Part shown: positions 16,210-23,639 of the stretch, piece after piece
How the letters are laid out: every line of letters begins with the position of its first letter
Numbering within the stretch: the stretch's first letter is position 1
Assembly (NCBI RefSeq): GCF_024979315.1
Contig: NZ_JANLCK010000002.1
Span: 1-64,000, forward strand
DNA length: 64,000 nt
Direction: 5' to 3'
DNA from: Herbiconiux oxytropis
GTDB taxonomy: Bacteria > Actinomycetota > Actinomycetes > Actinomycetales > Microbacteriaceae
The notes under the pieces: generated by a model
Seen by the model: only the letters and a program-made list of their open reading frames with translations
What the model was told of the DNA's origin: nothing
Databases searched by the model: none
Program-made: the position numbers and the translations under genes

Positions 16210-16359
16210 CTACAGCACGTCCTCGACCACAGCGAAGGTGCCGTCGGGGTCTTCGGGCTGCATGTCGTGGCGCACGCCCCGGATGCGGCGGACCTGCCAG
16301 CCGTGCTGCTGAAGCCGCGCGGCCAGGGGCGAGGAGAGGTGAGGTTCCGCCGATTCAGG
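16210..16359 (-). pseudogene. C-terminal remnant of an alpha/beta hydrolase gene
   Basis: Forty-nine codons are open directly after, and in frame with, the TetR stop codon and end in TAG at 16210-16212. The tail QVRRIRGVRHDMQPEDPDG followed by TFAVVEDVL resembles the end of an alpha/beta hydrolase, with the catalytic His in GVRHDM. There is no start codon, nucleophile motif or ribosome site, so this is a truncated relic. Its 5' end coincides exactly with the edge of the P450 gene cluster, which suggests that acquisition of that cluster removed the rest. Confidence 0.55.
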
Positions 16360-17031
16360 TCAGGGCGAATCCGACGCCGGCTCCGGCGCCCGGTACTCGC
16401 ACAGCAGATACCGCACCGCGGTTTCGCACAGCTCGTGCACGAACTGCGCATCGGTCTGGCCGTGCTCGGAGACGAAGTCTGATCCGTAGGCGATGTGGAT
16501 CGCGATCGACGAGAACACGGTGCGGAAGCATGCATCCACGACGAAGCGGGCGTCGGCGTGCGGGATCTCGGTCGACCGGCGCTCCAGCAAGCGCGCGAAC
16601 CGGTGGCCGAGCTCTCTCGTCCACTCCGATCCGTGCTGACGCACCGCCTCGTGAGAGCCCGAGAGCAGCACGATCGACCGCACGAATCCCGCCCGCTCCA
16701 AGAAGATGTCGGCCACCACGGTGACGGCCCGGCGCACCAGCTCGTCGATGGGCAGCGCGTCGAGGGTCATGGAATCGTCGAGTGCATCCTGCCCCACGGC
16801 CATCTCGGCCAGGGCGTTCTCGTAGACGGCGAGGAAGAGCGCGTCCTTGCCGGAGACCCGGGCGTAGATGGCGTCCACCGAGACACTCGCCTCGCGGCAC
16901 ACTGCACCGATGGTGAAGCCCTTATATCCGGATGTCTCCAGGATGCGTTCGCCGGCCTCGAGCACGCGGTTCCACGAGTCCCGCGACCGTGCCTGCTGGG
17001 GCGTGTTGAGCAGAACGGTCTTCGGTTCCAT
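16360..17031 (-). CDS. TetR-family transcriptional regulator
   Basis: A 223-residue repressor. The helix-turn-helix covers FTIGAVCREASVSVDAIYAR at about residues 40-60, where family members usually end in TIYR/AIYH. The C-terminal domain is helical and ends LLCEYRAPEPASDSP. The first residues include QQARSRDSWNRVLEAG, a common TetR N-terminus. It is the last gene of the ferredoxin/P450 set, 9 bp after the HtaA-domain gene, and probably controls that operon. Its stop is followed in frame by the hydrolase relic. The effector is unknown. Confidence 0.88.
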   Translation of the reverse strand: MEPKTVLLNTPQQARSRDSWNRVLEAGERILETSGYKGFTIGAVCREASVSVDAIYARVSGKDALFLAVYENALAEMAVGQDALDDSMTLDALPIDELVRRAVTVVADIFLERAGFVRSIVLLSGSHEAVRQHGSEWTRELGHRFARLLERRSTEIPHADARFVVDACFRTVFSSIAIHIAYGSDFVSEHGQTDAQFVHELCETAVRYLLCEYRAPEPASDSP

Positions 17032-17040
17032 AGCCCCAGA

Positions 17041-17580
17041 CTAGGCGCTGCCCGGGGCGGCCGAGCCGAGCGGATGCGGAACCGGACGCGGATGCTGCAG
17101 CTCCGCCGGCGCCGACCAGCTCACGTCGTCCACCCGCTGGGTCGGGTAGTACTGCAGCATCCCGAGCGTCTCGGCCCCCGCCTGCGTCAACCGCGCCTCG
17201 ACAGGGCTCCAGACCCCCCGCTCGCTCGGGCTCGGCGGCGGCGTGGCCGCCAGAACGGCGATCGGCCGTCGCTCCATCAGCTCTGAAGAGGGGTCGACCG
17301 TCTCCGCCGTGAGCAGGACGGTGTCGCGAGCGCACTCCACCCGGAGTTCCGCGAGACGGATGCGCAGCAGACCGCCATGGCCCTCGATCAGGATCGTGCC
17401 GTCGAATGCCACGGTGCGCCCGGCATCCGTCACCTGCTGATCCCGGAAGGGGAGACGGAACACTCCGTCGGCGAACGACCCTCCCGCGCCCGCCTGGACC
17501 CGCCCGTCACCGAGCTGCAGCACGTACCGGATCAGGCTCTCCTTGACGCCCCAGACCAGCTCGAACTGCACAGCCGTCAT
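17041..17580 (-). CDS. Soluble single HtaA-domain protein
   Basis: A 179-residue protein made of one HtaA-like domain. Family signs are LVWGVKESLIRYVLQLGDG at residues 8-26, the GTILIEGHGGLLRIRLAELR core, and LTQAGAETLGMLQYYPTQ near the end. HtaA domains are known as haem-binding surface modules of actinobacterial iron uptake, normally with signal peptides and membrane anchors. Here there is neither, so the protein should be cytoplasmic. It overlaps the P450 gene by ATGA, which suggests a stoichiometric role with that haem enzyme, such as haem delivery or substrate binding. That role is inference. Confidence 0.7.
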   Translation of the reverse strand: MTAVQFELVWGVKESLIRYVLQLGDGRVQAGAGGSFADGVFRLPFRDQQVTDAGRTVAFDGTILIEGHGGLLRIRLAELRVECARDTVLLTAETVDPSSELMERRPIAVLAATPPPSPSERGVWSPVEARLTQAGAETLGMLQYYPTQRVDDVSWSAPAELQHPRPVPHPLGSAAPGSA

Positions 17581-18758
17581 GCCTTTCGGATGGTCACCGG
17601 CAGGGTCTCGAGCCCCCGCACGAAGTTGTTCAGGTGCCGCTTCGGCGTGCCCGCAGGCTCGAAGCGCTCGATTCGATCGGCCATCGCCTCGAACAGGGCG
17701 TGTGCCTCCATGCGGGCGAAGCCCTGGCCGGCGCAGCCGTGCAGGCCGTAGCCGAAGGCCAACTGGTCGGAGGCGTCGCGGGTGACGTCGAACTCGTCGG
17801 CGCTGTCGCCGAAGTGGCGCTCGTCGCGGTTCGCCGATGCATACAGAACCATCAGGCGATCGCCCTCGCCGATGGGCGTTCCATCGATGGCCAGATCGCG
17901 CGTGGCCACCCGGGTGAACACGTGCACGGGGCTCTCGAACCGCAGCACCTCGTTGAAGGCGGCGGGGATCAGCGACCGGTCGGCGCGCACGGCGTCCCAC
18001 TGCTCCGGATGGGTGGAGAACAGCCACACCGCCGAACCGATCGCGTTGATCGTGGTGTCCATGGCCGCTGCCGTGTAGGCCACGAGAAGCTGCGGCGCCG
18101 AGGCGTGGTCGATCACGCCCCGGTCGGCGGCGTCGTAGACGGCTCGGCCCATGCTGCCCTCCGTGAGATCCGAGCCCTGGATGCCGTACACCCAGCCGTA
18201 CAATTCCTGCAGGAGTGGCATGGCGGAGGTCATCCGCTCGTTCACCGGACCCAACGCGTTGAACACGCCATCGCCCCAGGGGAGCAGGCGAGGCCGCACG
18301 TCCTGAGGGAACCCGATCAGGTCGGCGACGATGGAGGGCGGGAACACGCGGGCCAGCTGCCCGATGGCGTCGAAGCCGCCGTCCTCCACGAGGGAGTCCA
18401 CGAGCCGATGCGCCTGCTCGCTGATGCTCCCCGAGAGGGATTTGATCGCCCGCGGGCTGAGGCTCTCGGCCAGCACTCCGCGGAGCGTGTCATGGAGGGG
18501 CGGATCGGAGGCGAGGATCGTGCCCTGCGTCGCGGTGTTCACCTCGTCGTTCATGCCCACGCCCTGGGCTGCACTGAAGCGCTCCCAGTCGCCGAGAACC
18601 TCCCGCACCCCGTCGTAGCGGGTGACGGCCCAGCAGCCGACGCGGTCCAACCAGACGGCGGGTGCCTCATCACGGAGGGCGCGATAGGCCGGATACGGGT
18701 CGGTGAGGTTCTCGTCCGAGAACAGGTCGAGGTCGGAAGGGGTGGTGATGGTTGTCAT
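17577..18758 (-). CDS. Cytochrome P450
   Basis: A 393-residue soluble bacterial P450 that needs external ferredoxin. The I-helix oxygen motif is AAMDTT (231-236), the ExxR motif lies in FNEVLRFESPVHVFTR, and the haem loop is FGYGLHGCAGQG with the thiolate Cys at about 342. Ferredoxin reductase and a 3Fe-4S ferredoxin gene lie immediately upstream, giving a complete class I electron chain. AGGAG lies before the ATG and overlaps the reductase stop. The CYP family cannot be named; the neighbours suggest hydroxylation or O-demethylation of an aromatic or alicyclic compound. Confidence 0.95.
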   Translation of the reverse strand: MTTITTPSDLDLFSDENLTDPYPAYRALRDEAPAVWLDRVGCWAVTRYDGVREVLGDWERFSAAQGVGMNDEVNTATQGTILASDPPLHDTLRGVLAESLSPRAIKSLSGSISEQAHRLVDSLVEDGGFDAIGQLARVFPPSIVADLIGFPQDVRPRLLPWGDGVFNALGPVNERMTSAMPLLQELYGWVYGIQGSDLTEGSMGRAVYDAADRGVIDHASAPQLLVAYTAAAMDTTINAIGSAVWLFSTHPEQWDAVRADRSLIPAAFNEVLRFESPVHVFTRVATRDLAIDGTPIGEGDRLMVLYASANRDERHFGDSADEFDVTRDASDQLAFGYGLHGCAGQGFARMEAHALFEAMADRIERFEPAGTPKRHLNNFVRGLETLPVTIRKA

Positions 18759-18766
18759 GATGACTC

Positions 18767-19939
18767 CTAGATGATGTTCGCGGTGGGGTTTCCCGCAGCG
18801 AGGTGCAGCTTCGAGATGGCGATGCGCCGGTTCACGGCGAGGGCGCCGTACGGCACGCCGTCACGCCGCCACTGCACCAGCGCGTCGAGGTCGTCGAGGG
18901 ATCCGGCCAGAACGTCGGGCTCGCCCAGGAACGGAGTGTGGCCCCCCATCTTCAGCGCGAGTGAGAACTGGTCCGACCAGAAGTAGGGGCGGGCGAGATA
19001 CTCGGGTGCCTCATCGCCGTTCAGCAGGGCGGCGACGGCGGTGCGCGCCTGGTCGAGCGCGTTCGACCAGTGCGGATTGCGGCGCGGCGGGCTGCCGAAG
19101 GCCGCCACGTCACCCGCGGCGACGATGCGATCGGTGACCCGGCAACGGGAGTCGACCACCACTCCCGGCAGGCACACCAGTCCCGAGCCGGCCAGCCACT
19201 CGATGTTCGGGCGGTCGCCGACGGCAGACACGACGAGGTCGCCCTCGTACACCGTCGACCCCAGCCGGGCGGCCAGCCGGCCCCCGCGCTCCACCAGGGT
19301 CACCCCCGAGGGGTCGGTGACCAGCTCGACCCCGTGGGCGCGCGCCTCCCGCTCCACCAGGGCCGACACGAACGGCCCGCACTGGGACAGCAGCGGCGCC
19401 TCGTTCGACAGGACGGTGACCGCGATCCCCATCGATGCCGCAACGGAGGCCAGCTCCATGCCGAGCACTCCGGCCCCGACGATCACGATCGCGGAGGCCG
19501 TGCGCAGCTCATCGCGCAGACGGCGGGCATCATCCAGAGTGCGGAGCACCCGCTCCTCGAGCCCGGAGGTGTTACCGCCCAGGTCAGCCACTGTCCGGGC
19601 TCTCGCGCCTGTGGCGATCACCAGGCCGTCGAAGGGGAGCGGCTCGCCGCTGGCCAGTCCGACCGTGCTCCCCGCGACGTCGAGACGCACCGCGGCATCA
19701 CCTCGCACGCGCCGGATGCGGGCGCTCTCGGCAAGAGGGATCGAAGCGGATTCCGGCTCGGCGGCCCCGGAGAGAACGGCCTTCGACAGCGGAGGCTTCG
19801 CGTAGGGCGCCGACACCTCAGCCTCGACCAGCACGATCGGGCCGGTGTGGCCGCGCGCCGTCAGCTCCTCCACTGCGGTGATGCCCGCAATGGAGGCACC
19901 GACCACCACCACGGTTCCGTCCGGTGGGAGCACGGTCAC
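18767..19939 (-). CDS. FAD-dependent ferredoxin reductase
   Basis: A 390-residue NAD(P)H:ferredoxin reductase. An N-terminal FAD loop (VVVVGASIAGITAVEEL), the segment AKPPLSKAVL and the ATGARAR motif are followed by the NAD(P)H loop IVIVGAGVLGMELASV and the FAD-contacting VAAGDVAAF. A reductase C-terminal domain with PYFWSDQFSLALKMGG follows. It starts at GTG 19939, overlapping the ferredoxin stop (GTGA). It passes electrons from NAD(P)H to the adjacent ferredoxin and so to the P450. Confidence 0.92.
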   Translation of the reverse strand: MTVLPPDGTVVVVGASIAGITAVEELTARGHTGPIVLVEAEVSAPYAKPPLSKAVLSGAAEPESASIPLAESARIRRVRGDAAVRLDVAGSTVGLASGEPLPFDGLVIATGARARTVADLGGNTSGLEERVLRTLDDARRLRDELRTASAIVIVGAGVLGMELASVAASMGIAVTVLSNEAPLLSQCGPFVSALVEREARAHGVELVTDPSGVTLVERGGRLAARLGSTVYEGDLVVSAVGDRPNIEWLAGSGLVCLPGVVVDSRCRVTDRIVAAGDVAAFGSPPRRNPHWSNALDQARTAVAALLNGDEAPEYLARPYFWSDQFSLALKMGGHTPFLGEPDVLAGSLDDLDALVQWRRDGVPYGALAVNRRIAISKLHLAAGNPTANII

Positions 19940-20127
19940 TCCTCGAGCCTCAGTGCGGCCACCGGGCAGCTCCGGACGGCGAGGCGAGCGCGGTCCTGCT
20001 GGTCGTCGCCGACCTCCTCGGAGAGGATCTCCAGTTCGTCGTCGCTGTCGAGTCGGAGGAGCGTCGGGGCCTTCTCCTCGCAGAAGCCGTACCCCTCGCA
20101 CCGGGTTCGATCCACACTGATCTTCAC
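19936..20127 (-). CDS. 3Fe-4S ferredoxin
   Basis: A 63-residue ferredoxin. The cluster ligands are Cys10, Cys16 (RCEGYGFCEE) and Cys54 (RSCPVAAL). The second position of the usual CxxC is not Cys, which predicts a 3Fe-4S cluster as in many P450-linked actinobacterial ferredoxins. It begins at GTG with AGGA 6 bases upstream and is the first gene of the P450 operon. It overlaps the reductase gene by GTGA. Confidence 0.93.
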   Translation of the reverse strand: MKISVDRTRCEGYGFCEEKAPTLLRLDSDDELEILSEEVGDDQQDRARLAVRSCPVAALRLEE

Positions 20128-20265
20128 AATCGTCCTGCCTGTCGCTACGTCGTCGTACCTTGCAGGGAGCGTGTCAGACCATCCCTGTCGAAGTCAAGCA
20201 GAATCAGAATTACTATTTTGTTTAAAATGTTTGCACTGGTTTCAGATGTCAGCTAGCTTTCCCCT
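20128..20265. promoter_or_regulatory. AT-rich divergent promoter region of the second catabolic island
   Basis: This 138-bp gap between the divergent ferredoxin and FCD-regulator genes is clearly AT-richer than its surroundings. It holds the inverted repeat ATTTT-GTTT-AAAAT at 20215-20228 and the palindrome AGCTAGCT at 20251-20258. I could not pick one convincing -35/-10 pair. It probably drives both arms and carries sites for the FCD and/or TetR regulators. Confidence 0.5.
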
Positions 20266-20268
20266 GTG

Positions 20269-20973
20269 ATGAAGCGCAGCGTGCAGAGAAGCACGACCAC
20301 AGGAACCCGAGCGGATGAGCTCTACGAACTGCTCCGCTCCGAGATCTTCCTCGGCCGGCTCGAACCTGGAAAGCGGTTGAAGTTCCCGGAGCTCTCCGAG
20401 GCCTACGGAACGAGCGTCGGTCCGGTGCGGGAGGCCCTGACGAAGCTGACCGCCGAACGACTGGTGACCCTTCAGCCCCACCTCGGGTATGCGGTGGCCT
20501 CGCTCTCCGCCGGTGAACTCACGGAGCTGACCACCGCGCGGGTCGACATCGAGGGGCTCGCGTTCGGTCACGCCATCCAGGAGGGCGGCGACGGCTGGGA
20601 GTCCGAGGTCGTGGCCGCGCACCACCTGCTGAACCTTCGCGATCGGGACATCGCAGCGAAGGGCCGAGGCGACGACTGGTACCTCGCCCACGAGGCCTTT
20701 CACGCCGCCCTGCTCGCCGGATGCGGCAACCACCGACTGATCGAGATCGCCCGGGGCCTGCGGGCCGAGACCGAGCTGTACCGCCGGTGGGCCGCACCGC
20801 TCCTGGCCGAGAACGATCGCGACCCGGTGGCCGAGCACAAGGCGCTCGCCGACGCGGCGCTCGATCGCGACCTCGACCGCGGTGTGCGGCTCCTGCGGGA
20901 GCACATCGCCTTCACCACGCAGATGCTGCTGAGCGAGCTGCTGCCGCTCGACGCCGATCTGACCGAGCACTGA
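20269..20973 (+). CDS. GntR-family (FCD subfamily) transcriptional regulator
   Basis: A 234-residue regulator. The N-terminal winged helix covers LYELLRSEIFLGRLEPGKRL, FPELSEAYGTSVGPVREAL and RLVTLQPHLGYAVA. The C-terminal FCD ligand domain has metal-site histidines in AHEAFHAALLAG and EHKALADAAL/REHIAF. ATG 20269 was chosen; a GTG directly before it (20266) is equally possible and neither has a clear ribosome site, so the mRNA may be leaderless. FCD proteins usually sense acids or sugar acids, fitting a catabolic switch for the genes that follow. Confidence 0.9.
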   Translation: MKRSVQRSTTTGTRADELYELLRSEIFLGRLEPGKRLKFPELSEAYGTSVGPVREALTKLTAERLVTLQPHLGYAVASLSAGELTELTTARVDIEGLAFGHAIQEGGDGWESEVVAAHHLLNLRDRDIAAKGRGDDWYLAHEAFHAALLAGCGNHRLIEIARGLRAETELYRRWAAPLLAENDRDPVAEHKALADAALDRDLDRGVRLLREHIAFTTQMLLSELLPLDADLTEH

Positions 20974-21001
20974 CTTCGATGGATCTGAGAAGGAGAAGAC
21001 C

Positions 21002-21850
21002 ATGAAACTGGCAACCATACGAACGACTGAAGGACTGCGCGCGGCGCGCGTGGACGGTGACGAGCTCGCGCTCCTGCCCTTCACCGATGTCGGAGCGCTG
21101 ATCGCATCGGGTGAGGACTGGGCCGAGCGAGCGGCCTCGGCAGGCGACGGCGCCCGCATCCCGCTCGCCGAAGCCGACTTCGCGCCCCTCACTCCGGCAC
21201 CCGAGAAGGTGTTCTGCGTCGGGCTCAACTACGCCTCGCACGCCGCGGAGGCCCACCTCGACATCCCGCAGCACCCGACCCTGTTCGCCAAGTTCGCACG
21301 CAGCCTGATCGGTGCGAACGACGACCTCGAGATCCCCTCGGCGTCGGACAAGGTCGACTGGGAGATCGAGCTGGGCGTCGTCATCGGCAAGCCGGCCCGC
21401 CACGTCAGCGAAGCCGACGCCCTCGACCACGTCGCCGGTTACACCATCGTCAACGACGTCTCGATGCGCGACTGGCAGCTGCGCACGTCGCAGTTCCTCG
21501 CCGGCAAGACCTTCGAGCACTCCACCCCGGTGGGCCCGTTCCTCGTGACGCCCGACGAGATCGACCACGCACGTTCGCTGCGGATGGAGCTCTCTGTCGA
21601 CGGGGAGGTGAAGCAGTCCTCCGCCACCGACGACCTCGTCTTCACCGTGCCGCAGATCATCTCCTACATCAGCACCATCATCACGCTCGTGCCCGGCGAT
21701 CTGATCGCCACCGGCACGCCCGCAGGCGTCGGGCACGTCGCCGACCCGCCGGCGTACCTCACCCCGGGCAGCAGCGTGACCTGCTCCATCGAGGGCCTCG
21801 GAACGCAGACCACCCGCTGCGTCGCCGCCCGCGAGGCGGTGGTCGCCTGA
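21002..21850 (+). CDS. Fumarylacetoacetate hydrolase-family protein (first copy)
   Basis: A 282-residue FAH-domain enzyme. The catalytic core shows KVFCVGLNYASHAAEAH, the metal-binding Glu/Asp pair in VDWEIELGVVIGKPAR, GYTIVNDVSMRDWQ, KTFEHSTPVGPF, and GDLIATGTPAGVG. Such enzymes hydrolyse or decarboxylate dicarbonyl ring-cleavage products with Mg or Mn. GAGAAGGAGAAG lies upstream of the ATG. Its stop overlaps the dioxygenase start by one base (TGATG), so it probably acts on that enzyme's product. The exact substrate is unknown. Confidence 0.88.
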   Translation: MKLATIRTTEGLRAARVDGDELALLPFTDVGALIASGEDWAERAASAGDGARIPLAEADFAPLTPAPEKVFCVGLNYASHAAEAHLDIPQHPTLFAKFARSLIGANDDLEIPSASDKVDWEIELGVVIGKPARHVSEADALDHVAGYTIVNDVSMRDWQLRTSQFLAGKTFEHSTPVGPFLVTPDEIDHARSLRMELSVDGEVKQSSATDDLVFTVPQIISYISTIITLVPGDLIATGTPAGVGHVADPPAYLTPGSSVTCSIEGLGTQTTRCVAAREAVVA

Positions 21851-22743
21851 TGCTCGCACCCGTCATCAGCGAGATCGGCCACGTGTCGATCCGGGTGCGC
21901 GACCTCGCCGCTGCGGAGGAGTTCGCCACGGTCATGCTCGGCCTGCACGCCAGCCGGCGCGAGGAGGGCCAGGTCTGGTTCACCCTCGGAACGGCGCATC
22001 ACAGCATCCACTACATCCGGGCGGATGAGGATGCGCTCGATCACGTCGGCCTCGTCGCATCCGATGAGGAGGGACTCGCCGAAGCCCGCCGACGGGTGGA
22101 GGCGGCCGGTCTCCAGATCGTGAGCGATGTGCCGCTCGGTGTCGGCATCGAGGATGGCTTCGCCTTCGTCGACGAGTTCGGCTTCGTCTTCCAGCTCTAC
22201 AGCCGGATGACGCAGGTACCGGCCCCGGCGCCGACCGGGGCACTGAGGCCGACCCGACTGGGGCACTTCAACTTCTTCGTGCCCGACCCCCGCCGGATGG
22301 AGCGCATGCTCACCGAGCTGTTCGACTTCCGGGTGTCCGACCGCGTCGACGGCATGGAGGGCGGGGTGTTCCTGCGGTGCAACGTCGACCACCACGGGAT
22401 CGGTGTCTTCCCGGGCGCCGGGCGCATCCACCACGTGGCCTGGGAGTATCCGACCATCCTCGAGATCGGCGCCATCGCCGACCTCGTCGACGCCCGCGGC
22501 GGGTCGGTTCTGTGGGGCCCGCTGCGGCACGGCATGGGACGGAACATCGCCACCTACCTGCAGGAGCCGAGCGGCCTGGTGCAGGAGTTCTACTGCGACA
22601 TGGAGCGCATCTACGACGATGCCCGGCACGTGCCGGGCGAGTGGTCGTTCGACGGGCACAAGTGGGTGAGCCTCTGGGGTCCGCACCTCACCCCGGAGGG
22701 CTTCTCCGAGCTCGGGCTCCCACCCGGTGTGAGGAGGGCCTGA
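21850..22743 (+). CDS. VOC-family extradiol dioxygenase
   Basis: A 297-residue two-domain extradiol-type enzyme. Domain 1 begins IGHVSIRVRDLAAAEEF and domain 2 begins LGHFNFFVPDPRRME. Likely Fe(II) ligands are His in GHFNFF, His in IHHVAWEY and Glu in LVQEFYCDM, as in catechol 2,3-dioxygenases. It is translationally coupled to the FAH gene on its left and lies 1 bp from the SMP-30 gene. Its substrate should be the diphenol made by the FAD monooxygenase downstream. That order is inferred. Confidence 0.87.
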   Translation: MLAPVISEIGHVSIRVRDLAAAEEFATVMLGLHASRREEGQVWFTLGTAHHSIHYIRADEDALDHVGLVASDEEGLAEARRRVEAAGLQIVSDVPLGVGIEDGFAFVDEFGFVFQLYSRMTQVPAPAPTGALRPTRLGHFNFFVPDPRRMERMLTELFDFRVSDRVDGMEGGVFLRCNVDHHGIGVFPGAGRIHHVAWEYPTILEIGAIADLVDARGGSVLWGPLRHGMGRNIATYLQEPSGLVQEFYCDMERIYDDARHVPGEWSFDGHKWVSLWGPHLTPEGFSELGLPPGVRRA

Positions 22744-22744
22744 G

Positions 22745-23620
22745 ATGGCCGCGACCACAGCGGGCCTCCGTCTGCTGGCAGACGACCTCGTCTGGGCGGA
22801 GTCACCCTGTTGGGACGACGGCCGGCTCTGGGTCTCCGACACGCAGGGTTCGCGGCTGTTCCTTCTCACCGGTGACGACACCGTCATCCACACCCTCGAC
22901 AGCCCGATCAACGGCACCGGCATCCTGCCCTCGGGCGAGCTCGTCGGGGCACGGATGACCGGGGCGCGCCTCGACAGCTTCGACGGGGAGCGGTGGTCGC
23001 TGCACGCCGAGCTGAGCGGCTGGGTCACGGGCACGCTCGGCGACCTGATCGTGCTGCCGGACGGCACCGTGCTCGTCGACGAGGTGCGCGGGCCGGATCG
23101 GCCGGGCCGGCTGCTCCGCATCGCTCCTGACGGCGCCACACCGATCGTGTCGGTGGCGGCCGACGACCTGGTGTTCCCGAACGGGCTCGTCGTCGTGGAC
23201 GAGGGGCGCACCCTCGTCGTGGCAGAGACCTACGCCCACCGGCTCACCGCCTTCACCCTCGGGCCGAACGGCGAGCTCACCGACCGGCGCCTCTGGTTCG
23301 ACCTGCGGGCCGAGCTGGGAGATGACTTCCGACCCGACGGCGCCTGCGTGGCGGCCGACGGATCGGTCTGGGTGGCCACCACCAGCGGCAATGCCTTCAT
23401 CCGCGTCGCGGACGGCGCTCTCGTCGACCGCATCGACGTCGACGGCTTCGCGATCGCGTGCTGCCTGGGTGCGGGCGACGATCTCATCCTCACCAGCGCC
23501 ACCAGCCGGGATCCGGAGCTCTCCGTCACCGATGCCGCTCACCGCCAGCGCACCCGTGCGCGGGTGAGCGCTCTGCACCATCCGACAACAGTCAATCCGA
23601 CAACAGACAACCCGCAGTAA
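22745..23620 (+). CDS. SMP-30/gluconolactonase-family lactonase
   Basis: A 291-residue six-bladed propeller protein of the SMP-30/gluconolactonase/LRE family, which are metal-dependent lactonases. Metal-ligand regions are the Glu in WAESPCWDDGRLWVSDT, Asn in FPNGLVVVDEGRTLVVAE and Asp in FRPDGACVAADGSVWVA. The C-terminus ends in a doubled PTT(V/D)NP unit from a short DNA repeat. It sits between the dioxygenase and monooxygenase genes, suggesting that a lactone forms in the pathway. The substrate is unknown. Confidence 0.87.
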   Translation: MAATTAGLRLLADDLVWAESPCWDDGRLWVSDTQGSRLFLLTGDDTVIHTLDSPINGTGILPSGELVGARMTGARLDSFDGERWSLHAELSGWVTGTLGDLIVLPDGTVLVDEVRGPDRPGRLLRIAPDGATPIVSVAADDLVFPNGLVVVDEGRTLVVAETYAHRLTAFTLGPNGELTDRRLWFDLRAELGDDFRPDGACVAADGSVWVATTSGNAFIRVADGALVDRIDVDGFAIACCLGAGDDLILTSATSRDPELSVTDAAHRQRTRARVSALHHPTTVNPTTDNPQ

Positions 23621-23639
23621 CGAACGAAAGGTGATCGAC

